The position numbers were made by a program, and so were the translations under genes. From assembly GCA_026315105.1 (NCBI GenBank), contig CM048744.1:309821270-309885269 (forward strand): DNA of 64,000 nucleotides, in the 5' to 3' direction. This stretch comes from Locusta migratoria. Taxonomy: Eukaryota > Arthropoda > Insecta > Orthoptera > Acrididae. Within the stretch, counting starts at the first letter, position 1. The number at the start of each line of letters is the position of its first letter. The notes under the pieces were generated by a model. That model ran no database searches. It was given only the letters and a program-made list of their open reading frames with translations, and was not told the origin of the DNA. Of this stretch, positions 21,077 to 31,784 are shown in pieces.

Positions 21077-23421
21077 TGGACGCCTCTACGGGGAGTATAT
21101 GTCTGTTATGGTACGACGACTGGGGAGTCTACGTAAGAAGAAGGCTCAGAAGCTCTGTTCTCTCACTTTTTTGCTACGTTGTCGTGACACCGGCACAATT
21201 CCGAAGTTTTTTGAAGGCGAGAAGACTGTTTCAATCAGCGCAAGCTATCCGTATCTATTCAAGCATGGAACTGGCGATGCTACGAGAACGGATCCATCAA
21301 ACTCGTCGAGGACTGGCGGTAACAAGTAGTGAATTATTAAATCTCCATCTGTTTATTAGCAATACAATGCAAGTTGACGATTGGAATAAGGTGGATGGGC
21401 TAACCTTTAGATCTATGGAACGTAGTGCAGAAGTGTCTTCTAACAGACAGAAGAAGAAGATTGACAATCTACAGAAGAGCAGACAGTAAAAACTAGATAT
21501 AGACAATTCCAGAACGGTTATAAATTTGTCCGGAAAAGAATTATCCAGCGAAGAATTTTCTGTTGTTTCAAAAGGTGGAAATTTTGCAATTACTCCGCCG
21601 AAGGTTCCAACGGAGGACATCATAGCTAATATAGAGGCGGGGATTCGTCTGCTACCATCACACACTGCTGATGAAATTAGGATGGAAACATCCAGGATAC
21701 TGCGTAAGGCTAAGCCACCCATCAGCAATTTGTCTCCAGGAGAAAAGAAGGCATTGCGGGAGATTAATGCGGACAAGAGTATCTTTGTACTTTCTGCTGG
21801 CAAGGGAAATGCTACCGTGGTGATGAAGAGTGAAGACTACCACAAGAAGATCAGTGACCTTTTGCATTCGACCACTTATAAAAAGTTGAAAAAGGATCCT
21901 ACAACGAAAGTGCTGGCAGTTACCAATCAACTGATAAAAAGTCTTATATTTCTTCAGAGGATAAAAAACACATTTGCAAAACGGAAGCTTACGTTCCTAG
22001 GTTATATGGGCTACCTAAGGTGCACAAAATCGATATCCCACTGAGACCGATTGTAAGTGCTATTGGATCCCCTACTCAAGAGTTGGCTAGACATCTTGCC
22101 TCCTTGCTACAACCGTTTATTGGGAAAACAGATCATTACATTAAAAACTCTATGAACTTTATCGAAAAACTGAAGGAGATTACTGTCAGCCCTGGTGATA
22201 TTCTTGTCAGCTTTGACGTGATTTCCCTGTTCACCATGGTTCTTGTCAACGAAGCTCTTGCTTACATATCTGACTTGTTTCCCACTGATATTGTAGATCT
22301 GTTTCGACATTGCCTATCCACGACTTATTTTCAATATGATAATGAATTCTGTGAACAACTCGATGGATTGGCAATGGGTAGCCCTCTAAGTCCAACGGTT
22401 GCGAATATTTTTATGGAATTTTTTGAACAACGGGCACTGCAGTCGGCCAGAAAGAGCTCTTTGAAGTGGTATCGGTATGTGGATGATACTTTTGTGATCT
22501 GGAATCACGGGGAAGAGGAACTGAACTGTTTCTTAAAGCATTTGAATAGTATCAACGCGAAAATACAATTTACCATGGAGACGGAGAGTGATGGACAGAT
22601 AAATTTTTTGGACGTTTCAGTGATTAAAAGTGCAGATGGGACTCTGGGTCATAAAGTATATAGAAAAGATACGTACACCGATCGGTATCTTCACAAAGAT
22701 TCGAATTATCATCCCAGGTGTTATTAAAACATTAGTGGACAGGGCTAATAAAATCTGTGAGCCAGCTTATTTGCAAGAGGAACTCGATCATTTACGAACC
22801 GCATTTCAGAAGAACGGATACAGTGATAAGGAGATAGATCGAGCACTTCAGCCCAGAAGACAAATCTCTGCTAACGTCCAACAACAACAACCTTTGGCGG
22901 GGAAAGTGTTTCTCCCATTCATCCACAATATCACGGACCGCATTGGGAAAGTACTGGCCAAGTTTGGAGTGGAAACAATATTCAAACCCACCAAAAAGAT
23001 CAGTGAATGCTTACGATCAACGAAAGATGCGCCACACCCTTTGGCTACTCCGGGTGTGTATAAGATTCCATGTAGTTGTGGAAAGGTTTATATTGGAACA
23101 ACAAAAAGAAGTATCAGTACTCGCCTAACTGAACACTAAAGGAACTGTCGACTGGGACACACGGACAAATCGACCGTAGTGGAACATGTTTTTGAAAACG
23201 GTGACCACAAAATAAAATTTAGTGAGACAAGCGTGCTAGCTAAGAAATCGCATTATTATGCACGTATGAATAGAGAGGCTATAGAGATTTTTAAACACCA
23301 CAATAATTTTAACAGGAAGGTAGAAGGCTCGACGTTAGACAAGATATGGCGGTCTACTTTGTACCAAAGATGTGACAATCGATTACCTTCGATCGAGAGT
23401 AATGACGCCAGCCAGAGATAG
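21076..23421 (+). pseudogene. Penelope reverse transcriptase + GIY-YIG endonuclease, broken
   Basis: Copies the element's RNA and nicks the target. In order: an N-terminal region from ~21076; an in-frame TAA at 21487-21489; a conserved N-terminal domain (SIFVLSAGKGNATVVM, ~21778); a frameshift near 21970; the RT core with RLYGLPKVHKIDIPLRPIVS, DILVSFDVISLF, GLAMGSPLSPTVAN and catalytic YVDD (22476-22487); a second frameshift near 22715; a linker; then the endonuclease starting GVYKIPCSCGKVYIGTTKRS with its GVY...YIG pair, a TAA directly after LTEH (23137-23139), and the C-terminal part up to 23421 inside the pseudo-LTR. RT catalytic residues survive, so decay may be fairly recent. Apart from the lesions the length fits the ~800-residue family. 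Confidence 0.93.
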
Positions 23422-23645
23422 TTTTACTGTTGACATCACGTGACGAGTGGTGGCGCCCTCTATGTCCTCGATATATGCAGGATCTCCACGGCCCAGCAAC
23501 CAGTCGTCGACTTACCTCAGAAGATGTTGCCCGCAGCCGGCAACGAAACGTCAGGGGAAGAAATTTCTACTGTTCGGCCACGGCCTCTCAGCCCGGAAGT
23601 TTTAATTACTGAAGACGCCGGCCGTGAATGCCTACACGTTATGAT
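23150..23645 (+). repeat. Penelope pseudo-LTR, downstream copy
   Basis: Direct repeat of 20581-21076. It contains the last ~90 codons of the endonuclease (VVEHVFENGDHKIKF onward) and the hammerhead-like segment at 23517-23552, where GACGCC replaces the GACGTC of the upstream copy. Confidence 0.92.
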
Positions 23646-24065
23646 ATCTTCCAGAAACTTTATTTTCGGCTTCACATTTACTAGAACATTTTGAGGAGTC
23701 TGATATCAAAGACAGACACGTTAATTTTTTTCCATTTTGTGATTTAGATATTTTCTTATAGTATTTTCTATGCTAAGTGGGATGGTAGCTTCGCTGAATG
23801 TCAGAAACGGACGAAATTGGTTAAAAAACCCATTTGATAGTGAGGCTTTGCTTCCAAAAGTGGCCTACTCCAGCAGTAGCCAATCATAACAAAGGACTCG
23901 GCAGGCAACATCCATCTTGTTCTGTTCCCTTGCACGCTGTGTTTGTATTAGCGCTGTTTCTGTTTGATTTTTGTTCAAATGAATCTATTTCTTCATGTGA
24001 AAAAGGAGATATTTCTCCAAACGGGACAGTCATCAACTTGCAATTCTGAAATTATAGAAGATGCA
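23646..24065. other. No feature recognised
   Basis: Spacer between the Penelope element and the next SINE. No domain or RNA. Confidence 0.4.
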
Positions 24066-24075
24066 AGTCACAGTC

Positions 24076-24323
24076 TGATGATGATGATCGTGCGGCATTT
24101 ATGACCGTTAGACCCCAACTGGGGTCGTGTTCAGCCTGCCTGGTGCAAGTCTCTTTATCTGACGCCACTTCAGCGACTTGCATGTCAATGATGATGCAAT
24201 GATGATGAGGACGACACAACACCCAGTCCCCGAGTGGAGAAAATCTCCTACCCGACCGGGAATCGAACCCGGGCCCCCTGCGTGGCAACCAACCACGCTG
24301 TCCACTGGACTACGGAGGCGGAC
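24076..24323 (-). mobile_element. tRNA-headed SINE, third subfamily
   Basis: Minus strand: head GTCCGCCTCCGTAGTCCAGT with A box, B box CGGGTTCGATTCCCGG, body GACTGGGTGTTGTGTCGTCC, (ATC)n tail. Target duplication AGTCACAGTC (24066-24075) and AGTCACAATC (24324-24333), 9 of 10 matching. It inserted at the edge of repeat X. Confidence 0.93.
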
Positions 24324-24890
24324 AGTCACAATCGCGACACTCACTACTGTAAAATTTGTTACCAACTGACAGTTGCAACGACACTAGCGCTCCTAGTGTT
24401 GGGCGAGGTGCCGTAAGAAAAATGTTTGTTTGTAATTAGTTTCTACGTAATTAACCAAATAGTTTCTGCCATTTTTGCGTTCCAAACATTAGTAAACTGT
24501 CTAGACACAAATAATCGTGAAATAAATGTAAAAATAGCCGAATTTCCCTGAGTCAGTGATATAAACAACAACTTATTCATAAGGAAATACTGACGAGTAT
24601 GTGTATATTTTGTAGCCTACTTCGCTGAAAGTGAAGGAACATAAACAGTCGAGAAACATTAATTCCTATTGTGGTCTTTTCCTAGATGACAGGAACTTTC
24701 TTTGGCGTGTTAAAATTCGATTGGAGTCTAATAAATCGAACATTTTTAAACTTCAGTCGTCTTTGTTATAAACCCATATACTTTTGAGTATAATTACTTT
24801 TGATTATAAAACGAATGTCTTGAAGATTCTTGCCGTTTGTGGTTCATGTATTTATAGAACCTTGTTAGTGATGATGGTTTCAATCAAAGA
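24324..24890 (+). repeat. Interspersed repeat X, copy C
   Basis: Same block order as copy A (4480-5125, minus): CGCGACACTCACTACTG, GACAGTTGCAACGACACTAG, GAGTCAGTGATATAAACAA, TTACTTTTGATTATAAAAC. The most complete plus-strand copy. Confidence 0.65.
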
Positions 24891-25139
24891 AACATAAGTC
24901 ACATTTTTTTACAGTATTGGTTTCACTATTAGTTGACGACGGTAGTCATTTGATTGTTCAGTATGTGTTTTTGGCAAGTCGTCTCTATAGCTACTAATGG
25001 GTTTCCAAGCATCTAACCTACTCAACCATCGTCTTATGTGACGACAAGGTTTTCAGCTCGTCTACATACACACAAACAAAAACTGACAAAACGTGGAATT
25101 AGAGATCCCAAAATGTTTTATATCACCGACTTCGCAAAA

Positions 25140-25205
25140 GAAAGAAAGAAAGAAATGGTTGTCAGAGCAGAACGCTACCACCTGAGCTACACAGTCAGAT
25201 GCTGT
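25140..25205 (-). repeat. tRNA-like SINE head fragment
   Basis: Minus strand contains GTGTAGCTCAGGTGGTAGCG, a good polymerase III A box, but no B box follows. Probably a truncated SINE rather than a tRNA gene. Confidence 0.35.
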
Positions 25206-25372
25206 ACCTCTTTTAATTATTGGTACTTACGTGAACTTTGCAAAAGCTTAAAAGTATTTTCTGGAGAATTTTTGAGAGTTGTGTCGAATAGCTTATTTAA
25301 GTTCTGAACTATACGTATCATAAATATAAAGAAATTCTAAAATCCGATACCCATGTGGTCTCCTTGTCAGAG

Positions 25373-25620
25373 GAATCGAAACGTATTTTCATTGCTTGTT
25401 CCAGTAACATTTCGTGTCAGCCATTTTATAGTTTAACAAAAAACTATATATGGACGTCTATGGTTGTCACGCTCAGACAGCTGAATTTGAACAAACAAGT
25501 AGTATCTCGATCGATACTTGGCGCCAGCCGTTAGCCATTGCACGCTAAATGAAAGAGAAAAGAGATGCCAGAGCGTTACTGCAACTGTCGATATAAGTGA
25601 TGCTAGTAGATAGATGCTTA
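25373..25620 (+). repeat. Interspersed repeat X, partial copy D
   Basis: GGAATCGAAACGTATTTTCA, TTGCTTGTTCCAGTAACA and AGACAGCTGAATTTG match the left block of copy B at 16512-16660. Confidence 0.5.
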
Positions 25621-25683
25621 CAACCTATAAAACTCAGGAGCAAACAGTGCCACAGCTTCTCACTTGGTGGAATCCACAAAGCT

Positions 25684-25777
25684 CGCGTATTATAAGTGAC
25701 TTGCGAAACCAAGATTTCCTTTATATATATATAGGCCTAAAGGAAATCTTGGTTTCGCAAGTCACTTATAATACGCG
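25684..25777. repeat. Perfect 40-bp hairpin
   Basis: Arm 25684-25723 is the exact reverse complement of 25738-25777; the loop is TATATATATAGGCC (25724-25737). The arm starts CGCGTATTATAAGTGACTTG. No mismatch in 40 pairs. It lies in otherwise unassigned DNA, with no coding frame or terminal repeats around it. Confidence 0.97.
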
Positions 25778-25879
25778 AACTTTACACGTATTTCATAATT
25801 CAGGAACAGACCGTATCTTCGATATGTGTCTACAGCGATCTGTCACTGACGACATTCCTTGAAAGCTGTACTGATTTAA

Positions 25880-26439
25880 ACAGCCTTTTCCTATCACTTT
25901 AAAACTTTCATTGGCTCCAATGGTCTGCGATTACATCCAGGACACACTTGTCATGTAATTCAATTTCTTTTTAGTTTGTTTCAGCTGTATTTCAAGAAAA
26001 TTCTTCACACACGTACACAGTCGTTTTCATCCTCGTTTCTTGCCGCCTTCAATGGCACTGGTTCCGCGCATTCTATCGCGGAGGTGGAGAATTCGAACTC
26101 CATGAGAACACTTAACTACAAATAATAACACTTTAGGCGCAAAGTTAATTATTGGGTACTGTGTTTCAATGCAAGATAGAACTTAGTCATATCTAATGTA
26201 ATCCTGTCATCGGAGCTGACGCAGCTTAATTCTTGAAGTCGATCTGCAGCAGTGTTTGGAACATATCCTGTATTGAAACATTATAAATTACCTCGAATAT
26301 AAAGATCTATTGACCCAAGCTCGATACGGATTTGAAAGATATCGTTCTTGTGAAGCACAGCTATTGCTCCTTACTCACATGACGTGATCAGTGCTATCGA
26401 AAACGATCTCAAATTAATTCTATATTTCTAGATTACACC
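25880..26439. other. No feature recognised
   Basis: AT-rich spacer. A weak B-box-like GGAGTTCGAATTCTCC (minus, ~26085) lacks the rest of a tRNA-type promoter. Confidence 0.4.
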
Positions 26440-28822
26440 TACAACAGTAGTACAGGTTTATATGCCAACTAGCTCTGCCGATGACGAGGAAATCGAAGAT
26501 ATATATGAGGAGCTAAAGGAAATTATTCAGACAATTAAGGGAGAGGACAACTTAATTGTTATGGGAGACTGGAATTCCGTAGTAGGACAAGGAAGGGAAG
26601 GGAAGATAGTAGGTTCTACAGTGTAAGACATACCCAGGGGCAGATGTAGACTCTGACCATAACTTGTTGGTTATGAACTGTAGGCTGAAACTAAAGAAAC
26701 TACAAAAAGGTAGGAAAATAAGGAGATGGGACCTGGATAAATTGAAGGAACCTGAGGTTCTTAAGAATTTCAGAGGGAGCTTTAGGCAACAATTGACAGA
26801 AACAAGGAAAAATAAAACAGTAGAGGAGGAATGGGTAAAATTGAGAGATGAAATAGTGAAAGTAGCAGAGGACAAAATAGGTAGGAAGGCAAGACCTACA
26901 GAAAATCCTTGGATATCACAGGAGATACTAAATTTAATCGCCGAAAGGAGAAAGTATAAAAATGCAGTAAATGAAACAGGCAAAATGGAGTACAGACGAC
27001 TAAGAAATGAGATTGACAGGAAGTGCAAAATGGCTAAGCAGGAGTGGCTAGAAGGCAAATGCAAGGATGTAGAAGAATGTATAAATAGGGGAAAAATAGA
27101 TTCAGCCTACAGGAAAATAAAAGAAACATTTGGAGATAAGAAAAAAAAGCTCTATGAATATCAAGGACACTGATGGAAAACCAGTTCTCAGCAAAGAAGG
27201 GAAAGCTGAAAGGTGGAAAGAGTATATAGAGGGGCTCTACAAAGGAAATGAACTTCGAGACAATATTGTAGGAAGGAAAGAGGATGTAGATGAAGATGAA
27301 ATAGGAGATACTGTACTGAGAGAAGAATTTAACAGAGCCCTGAAAGACCTAAGTCGAAACAAGGCCCCTGGAGTAGATGATATTCTCTCAGATCTACTGA
27401 AGTCTCTGGGAGAACCAGCCATGACAAAATTGTTTCACCTGGTGTGTAGGATGTATGAGACAGGTGAAGTACCCTCAGACTTTAAGAAAAATGTTATAAT
27501 CCCAATCCCTAAGAAAGCAGGTGCAGACAGGTGTGAATACTACAGAACCATCAGTTTAATAAGTCATGGCTGCAAAATATTAACGCGAATTATATACAGA
27601 AGGATGGAAAAGCTGGTAGAAGCCGACCTTGGGGAAGATCAGTTTGGGTTCAGGAGAAATGTAGGAACACGGGAGGCAATACTCACTTTACGGCTTATCC
27701 TAGAAGATAGATTAAGAAAAGGCAAACCTACATTTCTAGCTTTTGTAGATTTGGAGAAGGCTTTTGACAATGTTGATTGGAATAAACTCTTTCAAGTTCT
27801 GAAGCAAGCAGGAGTAAAATATAGGGAACGTAAGGTTATTTACAACTTGTACAAAAACCAGACAGCGGTTGTCAGAGTTGAAGGGCATGAAAGACATCCA
27901 GTGGTTGGAAAGGGAGTAAGACAGGGTTGTAGTCTTTCTCCATTGTTGTTCAATTTGTACATTGAGCAAGCTATAAAGGAAAGCGAGGAGAAATTTGGTG
28001 AAGGAATAAAAGTTCAGGGTGAAGAATTAAAAACATTGCGTTTTGCCGACGACATAGTAATTCTGTCAGATACAGCAAATGAACTGGAAGAGCAGTTGAA
28101 CGGAATGGACAGTGTGCTGAAAGGTGCATATAAGATGAGCATTAAGAAGAGCAAAACTAGAGTAATGGAGTGCAGTGTAAGAAAATCAGGTGATGCTGAA
28201 GGAATTAGGTTAGGTAATGAAGCAATAAAGGAGGTAGATGAGTTTTGTTCCTTGGGCAGTAAAATAACAAATGATGGTCGCAGTACAGGGGATATAAAAT
28301 TCAGAATGGCAATGGGTAGAAAAGCGTTCTTGAAAAAGAGAAATTTGTTGACATCGAATATTGATTTAAACCTAAGGAAGTCGTTTCTGAAGGCATTTGT
28401 ATGGAGTGTTGCCTTGTATGGGAGTGAAACATGGACGATAAACAGTGCGGACAGGAAGAGGATTGAGGCTTTTGAAATATGGTGCTACAGAAGAATGCTG
28501 AAGATTAGGTGGGTGGATCGCGTAACTAATGAGGAGGTACTGAAGGGAGAAAAGAAATTTATGGCATACCTTGACTAAAAGAAGGGATAGATTGGTAGGA
28601 CACATTCTTAGACATCAAGGAATTGTGAATTTAGCGTTGGAGGGAAGTGTATGGGGAAAAAATCGCAGGGGAAGACCAAGAGATGGATACAGTAAGCAGA
28701 TTCAGACAGATGTAGGTTGTCGTTCTTATGTGGAGATGAAGAGGCTTGCTCAGGATAGGGTATTGTGGAGAGCTGCATCAAACCAGTCTCCGGACTGAAG
28801 ACCAGAACAACAACAACAACAG
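26440..28822 (+). mobile_element. APE-type LINE (RTE-like), 5'-truncated
   Basis: Contains an apurinic-type endonuclease fragment, a linker and a long reverse transcriptase, and ends in the short tandem tail (AAC)n at 28806-28821 in place of a poly(A), as in RTE-type elements. The 3' end (GAGACTGGTTTGATGCAGCT-like on the opposite strand) is also present at 47139-48000. Clade assignment by eye; a related APE-LINE clade is possible. Confidence 0.88.
26450..28798 (+). pseudogene. LINE endonuclease-reverse transcriptase
   Basis: Endonuclease piece VYMPTSSADDEEIEDIYEEL ... LIVMGDWNSVVGQG, then an apparent internal deletion near 26625: the sequence jumps to GADVDSDHNLLVMNC, the end of the endonuclease. 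The linker runs to 27145, where a frameshift in an A run leads into RT. The RT frame (to 28578) has AFVDLEKAFDNVDW, GKGVRQGCSLSPLLFNLYIE, catalytic LRFADDIVILSD (~28040) and SVALYGSETWTINSADR. A frameshift near 28565 is followed by the C-terminal RRDRLVGHILRHQGIV and NRRGRPRDGY, ending at 28798. RT catalytic residues are intact over 482 codons, so the copy is not ancient. It served target-primed reverse transcription. Confidence 0.9.
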
Positions 28823-29660
28823 ATTATCATAAGGCTTTTGTCGCCGTACCTCACAAATAGGTTTTAATCAAATTGTCTGTTTATGGAATATCGTCTCAGA
28901 TTTGCAACTGTATTGGGAATTTCCTGTCAGAGAGCACACAGTTAATAGTAATCGAAGAAAATGCATCGACTATGTGATATCTGGAGTTCCTCAGAGAGTG
29001 TTATTGATTCTCTGCCGTCATTTATCTATATGAACGACCTGGCAGAAAATACGAGCAGTTCTGTTAGGGTTTTTATAGATGATGCTGTTATTTATCGCCC
29101 TGTAAAGTCATCTGAAGATCAAAATCAACTGCAGGACGATTTAAATAAGATATCTGTATGATGCGAAAATTGCAGACTAACTCTAAACAATTACTGTAAA
29201 TGTTTGATGTGCACATAAGCTCTAAAAGATAAACCAATCAAATTTTCAAGACTGTGAATTAAACTAAATACCTAGGAATTACTGTAATGACATACTTGAA
29301 TTTGATACAATACATAGTTATTGTTGTGGGAAAGGCGAATCAAAAACAGCATTTTATTGGCAGAACAGTTAGAAGATGCAACGGAAATCCAAAAAAATAA
29401 ATGAATATTTGTGTTTGTAAGAGACCAAACATTCCCGCGCAGCTCAACAGAATTGTTAAAGAGACAGCCTACATTACGCTTGTCCTTCTGTTTTCGACTT
29501 CTGCTCCGCACAGTGGGATCCTTAACAAGTAGGATTGACGGAGGACATCGAAAGACTACAATGAAAGGCAGCTCGTTTGTATTGTCACGATATAGGGGGG
29601 GGGGGGGGGGAGGAGGTCTCGGAAATTTTACAGTAGCTCGATTGGGAACCATTGCAACAA
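28823..29660 (+). pseudogene. LINE reverse transcriptase, second half, decayed
   Basis: Relic of a non-LTR reverse transcriptase with multiple stops and frame changes; only 28961-29161 (66 codons) stays open. The catalytic box reads VFIDDAVIYR, keeping both aspartates although the preceding Ala is Ile. It lacks the endonuclease and the first palm motifs because it is truncated at 28823, exactly where the upstream LINE ends. The truncation point may mark that LINE's insertion, or an independent 5' truncation. Confidence 0.8.
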
Positions 29661-29925
29661 CAACATTTATCGTAGCAGCGAGAACTACTTACAAAATTTC
29701 GATCACCGACTTTCTCCTACGAATGCGAAAGTACACTGGAGACTCCTACCTACATAGGAAGGAATCAGAATTCGAACTGAGAGATTTAGGTATTGTTCCA
29801 TACCATGTGCTGTTAGATACCGGTAGGCTAGCTGAAATGAAAGTGGTTCGATCAACACTATGCCTGATACTTAGATGTCATTTGCAGAGTACCCCATATA
29901 GATGTACAAGTTATATAGTTTGCAA
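28823..29925 (+). mobile_element. CR1/Jockey-like LINE fragment
   Basis: Begins directly after the tail of the previous LINE with KAFVAVPHK (usual KAFDTVPHK), then YGISSQICNCIGNFLSERTQ, LPSFIYMNDLAENTSS, VFIDDAVIYRPVKSSEDQNQ (~29069), KYLGITV and the 3' block GGACATCGAAAGACTACAAT. It ends near ATATAGATGTACAAG. Same family as 5472-6560. A run of 18 G (29596-29613) sits in it. Confidence 0.85.
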
Positions 29926-30001
29926 ATTACGTACAGGTCGCTATTATTCATGTAATAAAAGTTGAAGTATGCCCACTAGCCTCGTTTCGTTACAAAGATA
30001 T

Positions 30002-30945
30002 ACTACGTGATCAAAAGTATCCGGACACCCCTAAACACATCATTTTTTCATATTAGGTGCATTGTGTTGCCACCTACTGTCGACCTCAGTGTCAGTGTCG
30101 TGAGAGAGCAGAATGGGGCGCCCCGCAAAACTTCGAACGTGATCGGGTGGTTGGTGTCACTTGTGTCAGAAGTCTATACGCGAGATATACAAACTCCTAA
30201 ACATCCCTAAATCCACGGTTTCTGATGTGATAGTGAATTGAAAAAGTGAAGGGCCACGTACAGTACGTTAGCGTGCAGACCAAACACATCTGTTGACTGA
30301 CAGACCGCCAACAGTTAAAGATAGTCGTGCATTGTAATAGGCAGACATCTATCCAGACCATCACACAGGAATGCCAAACTGCATCAGGATCCACTCCAAG
30401 TACCATGACAGTTTTGCGGGAGGTGAGAAGACTTGGATATCATGGTCGAGCGGCTGCCTGTAAGCCACATATCACGTAGGTCAATGCCAAACGACGCCTC
30501 GCTTAGTATAAGCAGCGCCGAACAATGGACGATTGAAAAGTGGAATAACGTTGTGTGGAGTAACTAATTGTGGTACACAACGTGGCGATGCGATGGCAGG
30601 GTGTAAATTTGGTCAATGCCCGATGAACTACCAGCGTGTGTAGTGGCAATAGTAAAATTCGGAGGCGAGGGTGTTTGGTGTGGTCATATTTTGCATGGAG
30701 GTTGCTTGCACCCCTCTTTAATTTACGTGTCACTATCACAGCACAGTCTTATATTGCTGTTTTAAGCACCTTCTTCCTTCGCACTATTGAATAGCAATTC
30801 GGGGATGACGATTGCATCTTTCAACACCATCGAGCATTTGTTCAAGCACGGCCTGTGTGAAGTGGTTACACGACAATAACATCCTTGTAATAGACTGGCC
30901 TGCAGAGTCCTGACTTGAATCCTATACAACACCTTTGCGCCTTGA
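30002..30945 (+). mobile_element. Tc1-like transposon remnant
   Basis: The left end TACGTGATCAAAAGTATCCG is a typical Tc1-family terminal repeat. The transposase that follows reads in fragments MGRPAKLRT, IYKLLNIPKSTVSDVIV, DNNILVIDWPAESPDLNPIQ. The right end is missing and repeated tRNA-like DNA follows. Confidence 0.85.
30112..30945 (+). pseudogene. Tc1 transposase, heavily broken
   Basis: DDE transposase of the Tc1/mariner superfamily, which cuts at TA sites. Start MGRPAKL at 30112; helix-turn-helix region with NIPKSTVSDVI (~30200); late core motif WPAESPDLNPIQHL (~30897), where the third acidic residue of the family follows. Many stops and frame changes lie between, and the middle aspartate region is not readable. 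The gene is cut off shortly after PIQHL. Confidence 0.8.
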
Positions 30946-30994
30946 GTCGACACACAAGTGTTATAAATATCAACAAATAATACATTTCTCTGAG

Positions 30995-31495
30995 ACAATA
31001 TTGTCTCGTTATACTAAAGGTATTAAAAATAAGGAGAGGCATTGAATTAAAATTTGTGCTGTAGCCGAGATTCAAACCTGGGATCTCCTGCTTTCTAGGT
31101 AGGCGCTTTCGACCACTCAGCTAACACAGCATCGGAGGCAAAGGGACTACACGGATTGTCTTAAAGCACGTCTCCCTCCACAATATTGTCTCGTTATACC
31201 AAAGGTATACCTCCACACCACAAGGCGGGATTATTCCCATTCGCGTTCTTTGCTGAGGTGCTATTCCAATATCGGAGAGCCATGGCAATTTGATACGCGT
31301 TTCACAGGGATCAGGCAGAATTAAAGAATGTGGTGTGGAGGGAGACGTGATTTAAGACAGTCCGTGTAGTCCCTTTGCCTGCAACGCTATGTTAGCTGAG
31401 TGGTCTAAAGCACCTACCTAGTAAGTACGAGGTCCCGGGTTCGAATCCCGGCCACGGCACAAATATTAATTCAATGCCTCTTCTTATGTTTAATA
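30995..31495. mobile_element. Head-to-head pair of tRNA-like SINE copies (foldback)
   Basis: Left copy (minus) and right copy (plus) share, outward from the centre, GGAGGGAGACGTG, AGTCCCTTTGCCT, GTTAGCTGAGTGGTC (A box), GGTTCGAATCCCGG (B box, right copy) and ATTCAATGCCTCT. The left copy is bracketed by 29-bp direct repeats with one mismatch (30995-31023 and 31180-31208), probably its target duplication. Confidence 0.75.
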
Positions 31496-31590
31496 CACAG
31501 GTGTTAGTTCTATCCAGGTGCTACACACCAGTAAATACGTGCACGAAACAAGATAAAGTATGTGACACGCAGACAGTTGCAGTATCAAGT

Positions 31591-31773
31591 GCTCGAATGT
31601 TTGTAAATCTAAGAGACTTAACTGCTGCACTAGGTTTACAAGCTACTTAAACTACCTTATGCTAAGGACAACACACACAGTCTTGCCCGAGGGACAACTT
31701 GAACCTCCGACGGCGAGCAACGGCGCTCTACATAGCAGGGCGCATTAGAGCGCTCGGCTACTGCACTGTGGCA
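31591..31773 (-). mobile_element. tRNA-headed SINE
   Basis: Minus strand: GCCACAGTGCAGTAGCCGAG head, TCGGAGGTTCAAGTTGTCC at the B box, body GTGTGTGTTGTCCTTAGCAT, end ACAAACATTCGAGC. Probable duplication GTTGCAGTATC (31576-31586) and GCTGCAATATC (31774-31784). Confidence 0.88.
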
Positions 31774-31784
31774 GCTGCAATATC

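Larger units (their letters stand above)
20581..23645 (+). mobile_element. Penelope-like element with two pseudo-LTRs
   Basis: Two direct repeats (20581-21076 and 23150-23645, ~496 bp, a few percent different by eye) bracket a reverse transcriptase and a GIY-YIG endonuclease. That order, with the endonuclease C terminus running into the downstream repeat, is the hallmark of Penelope-like elements. Reading-frame lesions at four places show that it is dead. The upstream repeat also carries the endonuclease tail, as expected from the tandem-derived pseudo-LTR arrangement. Confidence 0.93.

Noticed and set aside
21297..21803. 168-codon minus-strand frame
   Set aside because: Antisense to the N-terminal part of the Penelope protein.
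26060..26105. B-box-like sequence on the minus strand
   Set aside because: No A box or SINE body accompanies it.
26552..27064. 170-codon minus-strand frame
   Set aside because: Antisense shadow of the LINE endonuclease/linker, which has recognisable protein motifs on the plus strand.
29411..29965. 184-codon plus-strand frame
   Set aside because: It crosses the G18 homopolymer and LINE 3' sequence in the wrong frame; no LINE motif is in this frame.
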